DNA of 15,150 bases from NCBI GenBank assembly GCA_035384565.1, contig DAOOIT010000104.1:1-15150 (forward strand), given 5' to 3'. Positions 1 through 7,927 of the stretch are shown one piece after another (position 1 is the first letter of the stretch; each line of letters begins with the position of its first letter). The translations under genes and the position numbers were made by a program. The notes beneath the pieces are model-generated. The model worked only from the letters and a program-made list of their open reading frames with translations. It was not told where the DNA came from and did no database searches. This DNA is from Planctomycetota bacterium (GTDB lineage: Bacteria; Planctomycetota; PUPC01; DSUN01).

Positions 1-84
1 GTATTAGTCCGCCCTTTAACTCCCCACTTCGCGCCAAGATTACCTGAGCGCGACAAGCTCGATGCCAACGGAGGACGTCAAGGT

Positions 85-1725
85 GTGAAGGGTTTTCCGA
101 AAAGGACACCGCAGAACGGCAGGATGCTTCTCCGCCTTGCCGTGGACATGGACTACATTCTGACGATCTGGGGCGACGCGGAGAATGCCGCAGGGGGAAA
201 GGGTAAGCCCATGGACCTAGGACCCCAAAGGTATGACCCACCAGAGCTCGAGGATGGGATTGAGTTGAAGAAAGAGCTCAACATCAAGGTCCGCAGCGTA
301 ACCTTTACCCCCAATCCCGCTACTGTCTCTAGAGACCGCGAGACGCTCGTTAAGGCGGACTTCAAGAAGAACGATGTCCATGCTGATGAAGGGGACAATT
401 GGGAGTCGAAGCCGCCGATGTTTAAGGTTCGCTCGAACGGCCTGAACCGTGGCTTGGTCTCCCTCCGCGTGCGGTCATCTCCATTCTTCCCGCGCGCAGG
501 TGAGAGTGCAACCATAACAGTGGCGGTGCTCGCAGGTCAGAACAAGGTTGGGGAAGGCGCTTTTCGCGCTGTTCTCCGTAGTGTGAAGATTGACCAGCGG
601 CCACCACACAACAGGCTCCTGGCGTATGGACAGTTCGAGTTCCGTGCGTCGATAATACCACCGCCGCCAGCGGGCCAGACGTTCGACTACGTGTGGCGGC
701 ACCCCCAGATGGTGGCAAGGGTGGGTCAGCAAGAGCAGGCAACGCGTGGCGATTTCGTGCCCACTTCGCCGGGCTGCGTGGTGGAGGCTCTTGGTGACCA
801 TGCGGTCGTGGTACGCCGAGCTGGTGGCCAGTGCATACTCCGATTCAGGACTGACGTGCCTTCCCCCGTATACGGCGGTGCGGGCTATTGGGACCAGTTC
901 ATGGATGTTGAGGCCACGCAAGTCGCTGATGGGGCGCAGCTCGGAGTAGTCGGGTCAGACTACACGGAGTTACACATCACCCGTCCTTATTATGCCATGT
1001 GCAAGGCCGCCAACCTTGGTGGTGGTCTTAGCGTAACCAACGAAACCGAGCAAGGCTTCACCGTGAGCGGAAACCTCCCGCGCGACAACAATGGGAACAT
1101 CTACTGGCATGCCCATATACAGTACACCGTCTATGACCAGACAGGTCGGAACATCAACGAGAGCGCCAGGAGCAACGACACAGCAGTGGCTGGCAGGGAG
1201 CTGCTCTGGATCAATACACGATGGAATCAGAACGACCAAGTGGTGCCCAACCAGAACGCACACGTCCGGCGCCAGTGGCACGACTGGGCTCAAGGAGGCG
1301 TTAGCCAAGAGCTCTTCACAGACAACCTTGAGTGCGGGATCGCAAGAACAGGTGAACTGAGGGCCATCAATCCTGCGCTCGGCGCGGCCTTCGAGTGGGT
1401 CTTCCGCTTCGTGGGCTGCAACAACAATGACATGCTAGGCAGGGTCTATACGGGATCATCAAGTGACGTTAGGGCGGCACCGCACCCCGTTCCTGATGGC
1501 CACGTCTGGCAAGCGGCGGTACACTTCAGGACAACCCAGACCGGCAGCCCGAATCACTACTATTTCATCAGAGACCTGACATTGCCCAACGGATTCGAGT
1601 TGCAGGCCGCAAGAACAGGCGGCGGATTCACGCCGTTCTCCGGACGCGGAACGTACACGGTGCGTCATCTTCCCAGCAATGAGCGTCCTGGGTATTCAGC
1701 GTACTCGGTGCCAGGCGGGCGGTAG
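85..1725 (+). CDS. Hypothetical beta-rich protein, possibly 5'-partial
   Basis: I do not recognise this 546-aa protein. It is rich in beta-strand-like and polar stretches, with no obvious signal peptide, membrane helix or catalytic motif. Segments such as VTFTPNPATV (near residue 73) and the ESATITVAVLAG run (near 142) resemble Ig-like or surface-protein strands, but that is only an impression. The GTG at 85 has a GGAGG at 70-74 with a 10-nt spacer; ATG 124 is an alternative. The frame has no stop all the way back to base 1, so the true start may lie left of the window. It is followed after 47 nt by the membrane-anchored 413-aa gene on the same strand, and the two probably form one unit. Base composition is lower in GC than the genes to the right. 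Confidence 0.7.
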   Translation: MKGFPKRTPQNGRMLLRLAVDMDYILTIWGDAENAAGGKGKPMDLGPQRYDPPELEDGIELKKELNIKVRSVTFTPNPATVSRDRETLVKADFKKNDVHADEGDNWESKPPMFKVRSNGLNRGLVSLRVRSSPFFPRAGESATITVAVLAGQNKVGEGAFRAVLRSVKIDQRPPHNRLLAYGQFEFRASIIPPPPAGQTFDYVWRHPQMVARVGQQEQATRGDFVPTSPGCVVEALGDHAVVVRRAGGQCILRFRTDVPSPVYGGAGYWDQFMDVEATQVADGAQLGVVGSDYTELHITRPYYAMCKAANLGGGLSVTNETEQGFTVSGNLPRDNNGNIYWHAHIQYTVYDQTGRNINESARSNDTAVAGRELLWINTRWNQNDQVVPNQNAHVRRQWHDWAQGGVSQELFTDNLECGIARTGELRAINPALGAAFEWVFRFVGCNNNDMLGRVYTGSSSDVRAAPHPVPDGHVWQAAVHFRTTQTGSPNHYYFIRDLTLPNGFELQAARTGGGFTPFSGRGTYTVRHLPSNERPGYSAYSVPGGR

Positions 1726-1772
1726 CAGCTCGCCGGCCAAGTGCATTTCGAACAAGGATCAAGTGACTGACA

Positions 1773-3014
1773 ATGCATGACCGACCATACCAAGCTTGGC
1801 TCTGTGCGCTGATACTAGCGCTCGCGAGAGCCGATCACGTAGCCGGCGGGTCAGAGCCAGAGCTAAGCGGCCTCGCGTGGCTGGACAGGCCAATCGGGCG
1901 TTTTTTCGCTACCACGGATGATGAACTCAACGGCTTACCCGGGGTCTTCCAACCTTTCGCGCGACAGGCAGGTGCCAGACTCAGTCTTGAGTGCCGCTCC
2001 AAGGGACAGCGATCGTTGACGGTGTGCGTCAAGGACGCAACTCCTCGGAAGGTGCTGCAGGAAATCCAGGTTGGATGGTCTGCGGTTGGTCCACTTCTCA
2101 CGCTCAGGCACGGGAGCTTTGTGTGCATTGTCGAAAAGGACCTTTACGAAGATCGAAGCTGGCCTCTTAATGCCAAGCGAGTGCCGGGCTTTGAGGTGAA
2201 AGGGATGCAATACGACCAAGTGTGCGGCATGGCGATTGACGCTGTGCAGAACGCATGGCGATCGGAAGTGGGAGCCAATGCACGATGGAAATACACCGTG
2301 ATGGCGCATCCGAGCTTCTATCCTGTTTCGCTTCCCTGGCGTGAACCAGTAACCGCCACGATTCGGGAGGGGAGCGCACGCGACGTGCTGTGCCAGGTGG
2401 CAATGCTCCAGCCTAACTGTTTCTGGGGCGCGGAGGCGTTCCTCGACGCTGACGGCAAGAGCACGTCGTGGAGCCTTGAGTTCGGCAGCTGGAGTGACCG
2501 ATCGGGCAGGACCTGCGACGAACTGGTAGGTATGCTGCTGAGAGGGCCCGCCGCCGGCAACGCGGAACAGTATTGTGTGTCTATGGACATAATGACCATC
2601 CTGCGAAGTCGCGGGGTCGAGGGGACCAGGGCACTGATCCATGCCTTTGGGGAGGTATCTGACAATACTGACAGGATACTGCTTCTCGGTTGGATGCGTC
2701 AGCAATGTGTTTGGCTGGATAGCGCTGAGGCCCTCCTGACATTTGCTAGAGAGGAGAGAGATAAGCGCAGGGACAGCATGCCTAGAGACAGGAAGGAACG
2801 CGGCATGACCGGCACAGTAGATGACTACCTTGATCGGCTGGAAAGCCAAGCGCTGCAAGTGGTGCGCGCGGACAGTGCCGGCCACCCGGCGGGATACAGC
2901 GCCGTGGTGATCATCGCCACTGCAGTAGCGACCACTGGTCTAGCCATCGTAGTCAGCATGCTGCGAAGGCGGCGAAGACGCAAGCAGAGAAAGAATGGCG
3001 ACGCCGGACTCTGA
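1773..3014 (+). CDS. Membrane-anchored exported protein with STN-like segments
   Basis: This 413-aa protein looks exported. Residues 5-26 form a signal-peptide-like stretch (AWLCALILALARA). A C-terminal helix at about 374-394 (AVVIIATAVATTGLAIVVSM) is followed by a run of arginines and lysines, the layout of a protein held in the membrane by its C-terminus with a short cationic cytoplasmic tail. Two segments, around residues 70-96 (SLTVCVKDATPRKVLQEI) and 190-212 (VTATIREGSARDVLCQVA), resemble the STN or secretin short domain pattern of a strand, then a 'rdvL..i' helix. That is a weak, by-eye match. The start is ATG 1773, 47 nt after the previous gene, with a weak AAGGAT at 1754. The function is unknown; with its neighbour it may form a cell-envelope module. 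Confidence 0.75.
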   Translation: MHDRPYQAWLCALILALARADHVAGGSEPELSGLAWLDRPIGRFFATTDDELNGLPGVFQPFARQAGARLSLECRSKGQRSLTVCVKDATPRKVLQEIQVGWSAVGPLLTLRHGSFVCIVEKDLYEDRSWPLNAKRVPGFEVKGMQYDQVCGMAIDAVQNAWRSEVGANARWKYTVMAHPSFYPVSLPWREPVTATIREGSARDVLCQVAMLQPNCFWGAEAFLDADGKSTSWSLEFGSWSDRSGRTCDELVGMLLRGPAAGNAEQYCVSMDIMTILRSRGVEGTRALIHAFGEVSDNTDRILLLGWMRQQCVWLDSAEALLTFAREERDKRRDSMPRDRKERGMTGTVDDYLDRLESQALQVVRADSAGHPAGYSAVVIIATAVATTGLAIVVSMLRRRRRRKQRKNGDAGL

Positions 3015-3060
3015 CGGAAGATTCGAGTCCTCGTCGGGGAGCCACTTTTCGGGTTCGAAA

Positions 3061-3083
3061 CCGCCCACCCACTGGTTTACAGC
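3061..3083 (-). repeat. Imperfect inverted repeat, left arm
   Basis: The reverse complement of this 23-nt stretch begins GCTGTAAACCAGTGGG and continues GTGGGCGG minus the shared base. It matches 3435-3455 (GCTGTAAACCAATGGG then GGCGG) with one substitution and a two-base gap. The two arms face each other about 350 bp apart. They could be ends of a small non-autonomous element or copies of a dispersed repeat. Confidence 0.5.
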
Positions 3084-3434
3084 ATGCCGGGGCCATGAAG
3101 CAACGGCGGGGGTGGTACACATCCGCTTGCTGGCCAGGCACTTACGCCGTGGCGTCTCGGAGGCAGACTTCCCCTCGTTGGGGCCGGATGTAGCAGTCCA
3201 GGAAGCGCCAGTGCGCGCAGGCGCGCATCGGGCACGGGTGGTCCAGTGTCGACGGAAGTGATGCCAGGGCCGTGCTTCGGCACCGCCGGTCGCTCGGACA
3301 GGCGGCGCCCGGGACAGGCGCTGGATACCGGCGCCGCCCGCAAGCCATTGTCTGCCAATGGGATAGAGCGAGAGGCGCCTTGCTGGGGAGTGCCGGGCGC
3401 GAACCAGGCGAAGCGGGAGGGTGCAGCGCCGAGA

Positions 3435-3455
3435 GCTGTAAACCAATGGGGGCGG
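3435..3455 (+). repeat. Imperfect inverted repeat, right arm
   Basis: This is the partner of the arm at 3061-3083. The first 16 bases differ at one position only. No transposase is encoded between the arms. Confidence 0.5.
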
Positions 3456-3768
3456 CAGTTCCGTGGTTTGACGGCGTGAGGGGTGCGCGGCCCGCGGGCC
3501 GGGCCCCACCGGCGGCGGGCTGTGTGCGTGTTGGCCAAGGGCCCGCCTATCTGCTCGCGCTGGCAGCCTGGGTCGAACGGGCGCGCGGGGTCGCCCCCTG
3601 GGCCGCCGTGGGCCGCCGTTTTCTGTCTCCCTCCCGGCCCCCCTGTTGGCGGAACGAACCCCAAGGCTCGTACCGCTGATGCTGAGGCTGGGAGGGCCGG
3701 ATCATGCGGTTCTCGGCCGTGTATGAGGCCGAACCTTACTTACGCCATCCGCGCGTGCATTTGCTCGC

Positions 3769-3808
3769 CAAGTAGTCTCTGGCAGGGGGGGATCAAGTAG
3801 TCTCTGGC
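3769..3808 (+). repeat. 15-bp direct repeat pair
   Basis: CAAGTAGTCTCTGGC occurs exactly at 3769-3783 and again at 3794-3808. The pair is framed by an 8-bp inverted repeat, CCTTACTT near 3734 and AAGTAAGG near 3815. It could be binding sites or recombination core repeats; no function is evident. Confidence 0.55.
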
Positions 3809-3871
3809 GCATCTCAAGTAAGGCCCGTGGCCATCCACATGGGGTTCTCTCCGAAGGGCTCCCGGGCGGGC

Positions 3872-3964
3872 GTGGAAGTTCTGCTTAACTGGAATTTCCA
3901 TCTCGGCACCCTTTGCCCCGGACGTTGGACACGGAGTGAAGGGTTTCTTAACGGAGATTTCACT
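3872..3964. repeat. Two related stem-loop units, 63-nt period
   Basis: Two similar units lie at 3872-3900 and 3935-3964. Both have a central CTTAAC followed by an ATTTC. The first can pair TGGAA with TTCCA, the second AGTGAA with TTCACT. The stem bases differ between units while pairing is kept, as expected if a hairpin in DNA or RNA is being preserved. They lie just left of R2-A and may belong to the same element. Confidence 0.4.
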
Positions 3965-3994
3965 CCTCGTGCTCGGCCCCTCGATGCGTTCTCC

Positions 3995-4192
3995 CCTCGG
4001 CCATAGAGGCGCCGTAGCCGAGTTGCCGGGGGTGAGCTGAGGCACAGGCCCGCCCAAACCCGGCAGACCTGCGACGGTCCCACGAGTCCCCTGCGTAACT
4101 CCTTGCCGCCCGCAGTCTTGCGGCTACGCCCCGCGAGCGGCGCCCTCGACAGTCCCCCGCCCACCCTCGACACTACCGCGGAAGAAGAACAC
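3995..4192 (-). repeat. Dispersed repeat R2, copy A (inverted)
   Basis: Read on the minus strand, this segment aligns with 12279-12480 on the plus strand. The first 31 bases (starting GTGTTCTTCTTC) match at 30 positions. Similarity continues through a GGCAAGG.GTTACGCAG block, a GGGTTTGGGCGG block and a final CTCTNTGGCCGA block, with small indels. Neither copy encodes a recognisable protein. It lies upstream of the zinc-binding gene at 4409. Confidence 0.75.
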
Positions 4193-4408
4193 GCCCGCCA
4201 CAGACAACACGGCGCCAAGCGAAGCCCCACGCGCAGGTCCGTCGCCATTGGGCCGCCGGCGGTCGCGCCCGCTGCCGGCAAGGGGCACCCGCCCCCCTCT
4301 GACGTGCTCCACTTGCGGCGGCTTGGCGGCTTGGGTAGGATCGTGTCCGCACGTGCCTGCGATGGCGCGACGCGAGGCCCGGCCCGGCAGGCCCGTAGGA
4401 GGCGGGGG

Positions 4409-4969
4409 ATGAGAGTAGGACGCTGGCGCTGCGCAGCAACCAGCAAGTCCACGGGAGAGCAGTGTAGGCGTCTGGCGGTGCCGGGGCACCGCGTGTGCTA
4501 CTGGCACGGGGCCGCCTCGACCGGTCCGAAGACCGCCGAGGGCAAGGCGCGGTCGGCTCTAAACGCCCTCGAGCACGGCATTTACGCCGAGCGGCTGCTG
4601 GGGGACGAGGAGCGGCTAGCCTATGACGAACTGATGGGGCGCCTTCGGGCGGACTTCGACCTGGGCGACGCCTCGGCCTTGGCCGAAGCAAAGGCGTTGG
4701 CCATGGCGCACATCCAGTTCTTGCGCGCGTTAGGGTCAGGGGATGCGGCAGCCGCACAGAGGTTCAGCCGGGCAGCGCTGAGGCACGCCAGGAGACTGAA
4801 GGGCGACCAAGACAGGGCCAAGGCGAGACGCGTGCGGCACAGGACGGGGCCGTCGCCCGCCCAATGGGCGACAGCCCTGCTTGAGGAGGTCGGGGTGGCT
4901 CGCGCCAGGAGAGGCAAGCGAGGGGCCAATCCCCGGGTCAGGACAGAGGGCCCGCCCAGTCCCGGTTGA
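4409..4969 (+). CDS. Zinc-binding TGPKT-type hypothetical protein
   Basis: This 186-aa protein starts at ATG 4409, with a good AGGAGG at 4397-4402 and a 6-nt spacer. The open frame extends upstream, but that part overlaps repeat R2 and is not protein-like. The N-terminus has C8-x10-C19-x10-C30-x2-H33, followed by STGPKTAEGKARSALNALEHG at about 37-57. This is the typical head of a widespread family of small mobile-element and phage-associated proteins with a Cys/His zinc site and a TGPKT-EGK-R motif, of uncertain biochemical role. The rest is helical and Ala/Arg-rich, ending in a basic tail. Start and family pattern are seen directly; a DNA- or nucleic-acid-related role is only inference. Confidence 0.8.
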   Translation: MRVGRWRCAATSKSTGEQCRRLAVPGHRVCYWHGAASTGPKTAEGKARSALNALEHGIYAERLLGDEERLAYDELMGRLRADFDLGDASALAEAKALAMAHIQFLRALGSGDAAAAQRFSRAALRHARRLKGDQDRAKARRVRHRTGPSPAQWATALLEEVGVARARRGKRGANPRVRTEGPPSPG

Positions 4970-5272
4970 CGGCCAGGGGTGGCCATGGGCGGTTGGCACG
5001 GCGGCTCCTGCCGCAGTCCAGCGGCCGCCGCCAAGCTGCCAGTGGGTGCGCAGCTTGGGCCTGGGGGCGCAGTGGGATCGCGGCCCATGGCCGCGGCCGA
5101 GCCGGCCTTCGACGCCCTGGCCGCACAGGCGCCGGGGAACGCGACGTGGGCCGACGTGGGCCGCCCCGTGGCCGCCCTTCCGGGCGCGCCGTGGGCGTGG
5201 CGACCGGCCCGTTCTGGGCAGCGTCAGAGGGCCGGCGGATCGTCGCGATGGGGAGCGTGCAACGGCGGGTAA

Positions 5273-5395
5273 CCCCATGGACGGTCCTCGCGTTGACCGT
5301 CGGTGGGGGGATCGATCTGGCGCCCGTCTGGGGCGCTGTGGCGAGCGGGCGCGGCAGCGAGGAAGGGTTTCCTTCTACCGGGGTTTCCTCGCCTC
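5273..5395 (+). repeat. Dispersed repeat R1, copy 1
   Basis: This stretch aligns with copies at about 9193 and 12103. Shared landmarks at equal spacing are CCCCATGG, then CGTTGACCG 19 bases on, then GGGATCGATC and GGCGCCCGT. Its right part contains an 8-bp hairpin (5357-5364 with 5385-5392) enclosing CTACCGGGG, which corresponds to CTACCGGAATTCC in copy 2. The next gene's promoter follows within 35 nt. Confidence 0.65.
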
Positions 5396-5425
5396 CGCTC
5401 GCCCGCCCACCAAGCTATGCACGAC

Positions 5426-5454
5426 TTGACACTTCCCTGGGGCGTGGTTAGCAT
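5426..5454 (+). promoter_or_regulatory. Sigma70-like promoter of the DUF2384-like gene
   Basis: TTGACA (5426-5431) and TAGCAT (5449-5454) are separated by exactly 17 nt, putting transcription start near 5461. This would favour ATG 5504 over ATG 5417 as the start of the next gene. Confidence 0.5.
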
Positions 5455-5503
5455 ACTGCCATTGCGGGCCTGCGAGCCCGCCGCAGTACTCCTGACCTCG
5501 CTC

Positions 5504-5962
5504 ATGCCCGGGGACACGACCACGCTTGGGACCCTGTCGTTCGTCGGTGACGAACTGCTCGTAGAGGTCAACTCGGCGAGGCGGCTCAAGAAGGCTCGTG
5601 CCTGGCTCGACAGGATCCCGGGCGTTGAGTTCAGAGGAGTGCGCGTGCGGACGCTCGATCAGGTCCGAGAGGAAGGCATCCCCCCGGATGACCGGCTGGG
5701 CCGGAGGGAAGTCCCGGTAACCCCTGAGCTTGTGGCCTACATCAGGGATCTCACGCACCGGCAGTACATGCAGTGGCTGGATGCGCCGCTCCCCATGCTC
5801 GGCGGCAAGACCCCGCGCGAGACGTGCCGTACGGCCGAGGGGAAAGGAAGGATCGCCCGCTTGATCCGGACCATCCCCAAACCGACTGGCCCGGGCGGGG
5901 CTGACGTGGACATCCCGCGCAAGCAGATGTTCGATGCGCTTGGGCTGACGGAAGGGGAGTGA
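5504..5962 (+). CDS. Short DUF2384-like (LGGKTPRE) protein, N-truncated
   Basis: From ATG 5504 the protein has 152 aa. Residues 8-48 (LGTLSFVGDELLVEVNS onward) and 91-110 (WLDAPLPMLGGKTPRETCRT) match the C-terminal half of a family of longer proteins, often several hundred residues, whose last part carries the WLD.PLP.LGGKTPREA signature also found in DUF2384/Xre-type antitoxins. The C-terminal end (FDALGL) looks complete while the usual long N-terminal part is missing. This is therefore either a short variant or a truncated descendant now transcribed from the 5426 promoter. Alternative starts are ATG 5417 and GTG 5303, but neither has a Shine-Dalgarno, and 5303 lies inside repeat R1. The next gene begins 22 nt downstream, probably in the same operon. 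Function unknown. Confidence 0.7.
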   Translation: MPGDTTTLGTLSFVGDELLVEVNSARRLKKARAWLDRIPGVEFRGVRVRTLDQVREEGIPPDDRLGRREVPVTPELVAYIRDLTHRQYMQWLDAPLPMLGGKTPRETCRTAEGKGRIARLIRTIPKPTGPGGADVDIPRKQMFDALGLTEGE

Positions 5963-5984
5963 TGCAGACACAGGATGAGGACCC

Positions 5985-7127
5985 ATGATGCCTCCAGAGA
6001 GCAACGTGCTGCCGCCGGTCGCCACGCCCACCATCGCGCAGGTTCTCGGGGAGTTCCTGGCCGAGCAGGCGCAGCGGCTGGAGCCAGCGACCTTCTCGCG
6101 ATGCCGCAGCATCATCGGCGTGCTGATGGTCCACCTCAACAACTACGGGGAAGGCCTGTCGAAGGCAGAGAGGGCGCTCTTCGAGACGCGCCGCAAGGCA
6201 GAGGGCGACGAGCGCCGCGAGTTCTGCCAGACCTTCGGGCCGGTCCACATCATGGGCAACCTTGCCTCCTTCCTATGCCGCTTCATGATCCGCAAGGCCA
6301 TCATGGCGTGTCCAGGCTCGGAGCGGGCAGCACGGACGGTGGCGAGGAAGCTCTCGAAGTGGCTGGCCGTGAAGGGCTACATCAGCAAAGACGACGCGGC
6401 GCAAGGCATCGAAGAGATCGGCAGGGATGCGCCCCCTCTCCCCGCGGCGGAGCGCGTGGCATCGAGTCTCGCCAAGGCTGGCGGCGTGTTCTTCGACCCC
6501 CGCGACGTCCCCGGCGAGGATTACGTCGAGTTCGACCACTACACCATCACCAGGATCGAGCCTGGGAGACTCTGGCTGGCGGGCCTCAGCCGCAGTGAGA
6601 GCGCGGTCGGCCCCGTCACCGTGCCCAGGAGGGCAACAGCCCTCCTCCAGGTCGGTTGGCAGATTGGATGTGCCCTGGCTCGGCTGCGCGGCACGTGGCG
6701 CCCGGTAGAGGTCGGCAACGTGCGCCCACCCGAGAGCAGCGCGGCAGCGCGGGCGGAACATGGTGACGGAGTGCCCCGGTCTCGCGCGCCATATGGTCCG
6801 CACAGGCGGACGGGAGGAGACGGCGGGATGGAGCCCAACACTTGCCCGATGCGTGCCAGGTACAAGGGCACGATGATAGCCATCACCGACGGAGCGGCCT
6901 GGCTGCTCAAGCGGACGCTGCTCGACGAAGCCGCCCGTCACTTCGAGACCTGCGACCGGTGCTGGGCGGAACTTGATGCCATGATGTGCGATGCCATCGA
7001 GGGATTGAAGCCCCCGCTTGAGGGTCTGGCGGCTCAGATGGCGGAGTTCCTCAGGAGGCGCGTGATGATCCACTCCCTGTCGTGCCTGGTGCGGGGCCGG
7101 CCCTCGCCCGGCCTGTCGCTGAACTAG
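5985..7127 (+). CDS. Integrase-core-binding-like protein fused to zinc-finger-like tail
   Basis: This 380-aa frame has two parts. Residues 15-246 resemble a family of roughly 230-aa proteins that begin like the helical core-binding (SAM-like) domain of tyrosine recombinases (EFLAEQAQRLEPATFSRCRSI at about 23) and end in VGPVTVPRRA...VEVGNV. There is no recombinase catalytic domain. Residues 282-380 look like a separate protein, with H319-x3-C323-x2-C326 as in anti-sigma zinc fingers. The join (about 248-281) is Arg/Gly-rich and unconserved in appearance. A strong Shine-Dalgarno and ATG sit exactly at residue 282, so two genes may have merged by loss of a stop. The start ATG 5985 has GATGAGGA upstream; a second ATG follows immediately. 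It likely shares the promoter at 5426. Confidence 0.7.
   Translation: MMPPESNVLPPVATPTIAQVLGEFLAEQAQRLEPATFSRCRSIIGVLMVHLNNYGEGLSKAERALFETRRKAEGDERREFCQTFGPVHIMGNLASFLCRFMIRKAIMACPGSERAARTVARKLSKWLAVKGYISKDDAAQGIEEIGRDAPPLPAAERVASSLAKAGGVFFDPRDVPGEDYVEFDHYTITRIEPGRLWLAGLSRSESAVGPVTVPRRATALLQVGWQIGCALARLRGTWRPVEVGNVRPPESSAAARAEHGDGVPRSRAPYGPHRRTGGDGGMEPNTCPMRARYKGTMIAITDGAAWLLKRTLLDEAARHFETCDRCWAELDAMMCDAIEGLKPPLEGLAAQMAEFLRRRVMIHSLSCLVRGRPSPGLSLN
6813..6830 (+). promoter_or_regulatory. Internal ribosome binding site and start codon
   Basis: GGAGGAG (6813-6819) lies 8 nt before an ATG (6828-6830) that is in frame with the surrounding gene. Initiation here would give a 99-aa protein (6828-7127) carrying the H-x3-C-x2-C motif. 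There is no stop codon between this start and the upstream segment, so both a fusion and a separate small protein are possible. Confidence 0.45.
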
Positions 7128-7279
7128 CGAGGGGTCGCGGCGTTAGCCAGACCCAGGGGACCTGAACCGTTCCTGTCGGTCGCGCTGACGGAGGGTGAAC
7201 TGGCGGCGAGACGCTCGGCGGAGGCGCCGTCCGCCCTCTTGCCTCGAGGGATGGACTGGCAGACATCTGGGCAAGGGTG

Positions 7280-7307
7280 TTAACCGCACGCCGCAAATGG
7301 GTATCAT
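7280..7307 (+). promoter_or_regulatory. Possible promoter of the winged-helix pair
   Basis: TTAACC (7280-7285) and TATCAT (7302-7307) are 16 nt apart, about 80 nt before the first paralogue's ATG. The -10 is good and the -35 weak. The rest of the 259-nt gap from 7128 shows nothing else that I can name. Confidence 0.35.
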
Positions 7308-7386
7308 CAGGGCTGTGTGCGGCGCAGCCGAACGGTGTAAGGGGCAGGCGGAGGCGATGGAGGGACCTCGCGTGAAAGGGGGATGC

Positions 7387-7800
7387 ATGCCAAGGGTGAG
7401 TCTTGCCAAGGTGTCCACGGCTGCCTTGAAGGAGGAACTGCGCCGGCGGGTGGAGGCGCTGCCGAGGCTGATCGCTCAGCGCGATGAGCTGAACCGTCAG
7501 ATCGCAGAAATCGAGGCGTCAGCCCCCGCCGCCCTGGCACCCAAGGCGCCAACGCGGCCGGCTCCGCCCAGGCGGGTCGCGGGTGCGAAGCCGGCCCGTG
7601 GCACTCTCGGCCTGACCGCGATGCTCGCCGAGTTCATCAAGGCGAAAGGCACGATGTCCGTCGCGGATGCCGCCCAAGCAGTGCTGGCCGCGGGCTATGA
7701 GAACAGGTCGAAGCACTTCCAGACGCTCGTCAGGAACAGCCTGGCGAAGAGCAAGCGATTCGTCCGGGTGGGCAGGGGGCTGTACAAGGTCCGGGGGTAG
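7387..7800 (+). CDS. Coiled-coil/winged-helix protein, paralogue 1
   Basis: This 137-aa protein has three parts. There is an N-terminal coiled coil (about 11-45, EELRRRVEALPRLIAQRDEL), an Ala/Pro linker (46-75), and a C-terminal winged-helix-like domain (76-137) ending RFVRVGRGLYKVRG, the 'RGxYxxK' wing seen in HARE-HTH-like domains. A DNA-binding or nucleoid-associated role is likely but not shown. The start ATG 7387 is chosen because the paralogue at 7928 begins with the same MPxxSLAKVSTAAL. The upstream sequence AAAGGGGG acts as a weak Shine-Dalgarno; the in-frame start further up is in non-conserved sequence. It is followed after 127 nt by its duplicate. Confidence 0.75.
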   Translation: MPRVSLAKVSTAALKEELRRRVEALPRLIAQRDELNRQIAEIEASAPAALAPKAPTRPAPPRRVAGAKPARGTLGLTAMLAEFIKAKGTMSVADAAQAVLAAGYENRSKHFQTLVRNSLAKSKRFVRVGRGLYKVRG

Positions 7801-7927
7801 GCCCGCATCGCTGCGACCCCTGGCCTCGCGGCAGTCGTCTTAGCCCGAGGGTTGGTGTGGGCTGCGTTGCCGCGGCCTGGGATGAGGCGGAATCCAGGGG
7901 AGCGACCTTTGTGAAGGGGCAGAGCGC

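Larger units (their letters stand above)
3015..4408. other. Repeat-rich intergenic region without a convincing gene
   Basis: About 1.4 kb in which all six frames give only low-complexity Arg/Pro/Gly/Ala-rich translations without family motifs or good ribosome binding sites. A 6-bp hairpin (3006-3011 with 3025-3030) overlaps the stop codon of the upstream gene. Further on are an imperfect inverted repeat (3061 and 3435), a 15-bp direct repeat (3769 and 3794), two related stem-loops (3872 and 3935) and repeat R2-A (3995-4192). The stretch reads as an accumulation of repeat elements or gene remnants between the low-GC pair on the left and the high-GC genes on the right. Confidence 0.55.
4970..5503. 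other. Intergenic region with hairpins, R1 copy 1 and a promoter
   Basis: No protein-like frame is seen. A 7-bp hairpin (5033-5039 with 5050-5056) lies shortly after the zinc protein and could be its terminator, though no T-run follows. R1 copy 1 occupies about 5273-5395, and a sigma70-like promoter lies at 5426-5454. An ATG at 5417 in the frame of the next gene is upstream of that promoter. Confidence 0.5.

Noticed and set aside
3015..3075. tRNA T-arm-like strings (GATTCGAGTCC and GGTTCGAAACC)
   Set aside because: The flanking bases do not form 5-bp T-stems, and no acceptor, D or anticodon arms could be folded around them.
2940..3664. Long open frames on both strands, e.g. minus 2940-3509 and 3077-3664
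   Set aside because: The translations are low-complexity Arg/Pro/Gly text typical of GC-rich non-coding DNA and overlap the inverted repeat arms.
4962..5010. Fourth R1 copy after the zinc protein (CCCGGTTGACGG)
   Set aside because: A short match at the stop codon only; later R1 blocks could not be found with the right spacing.
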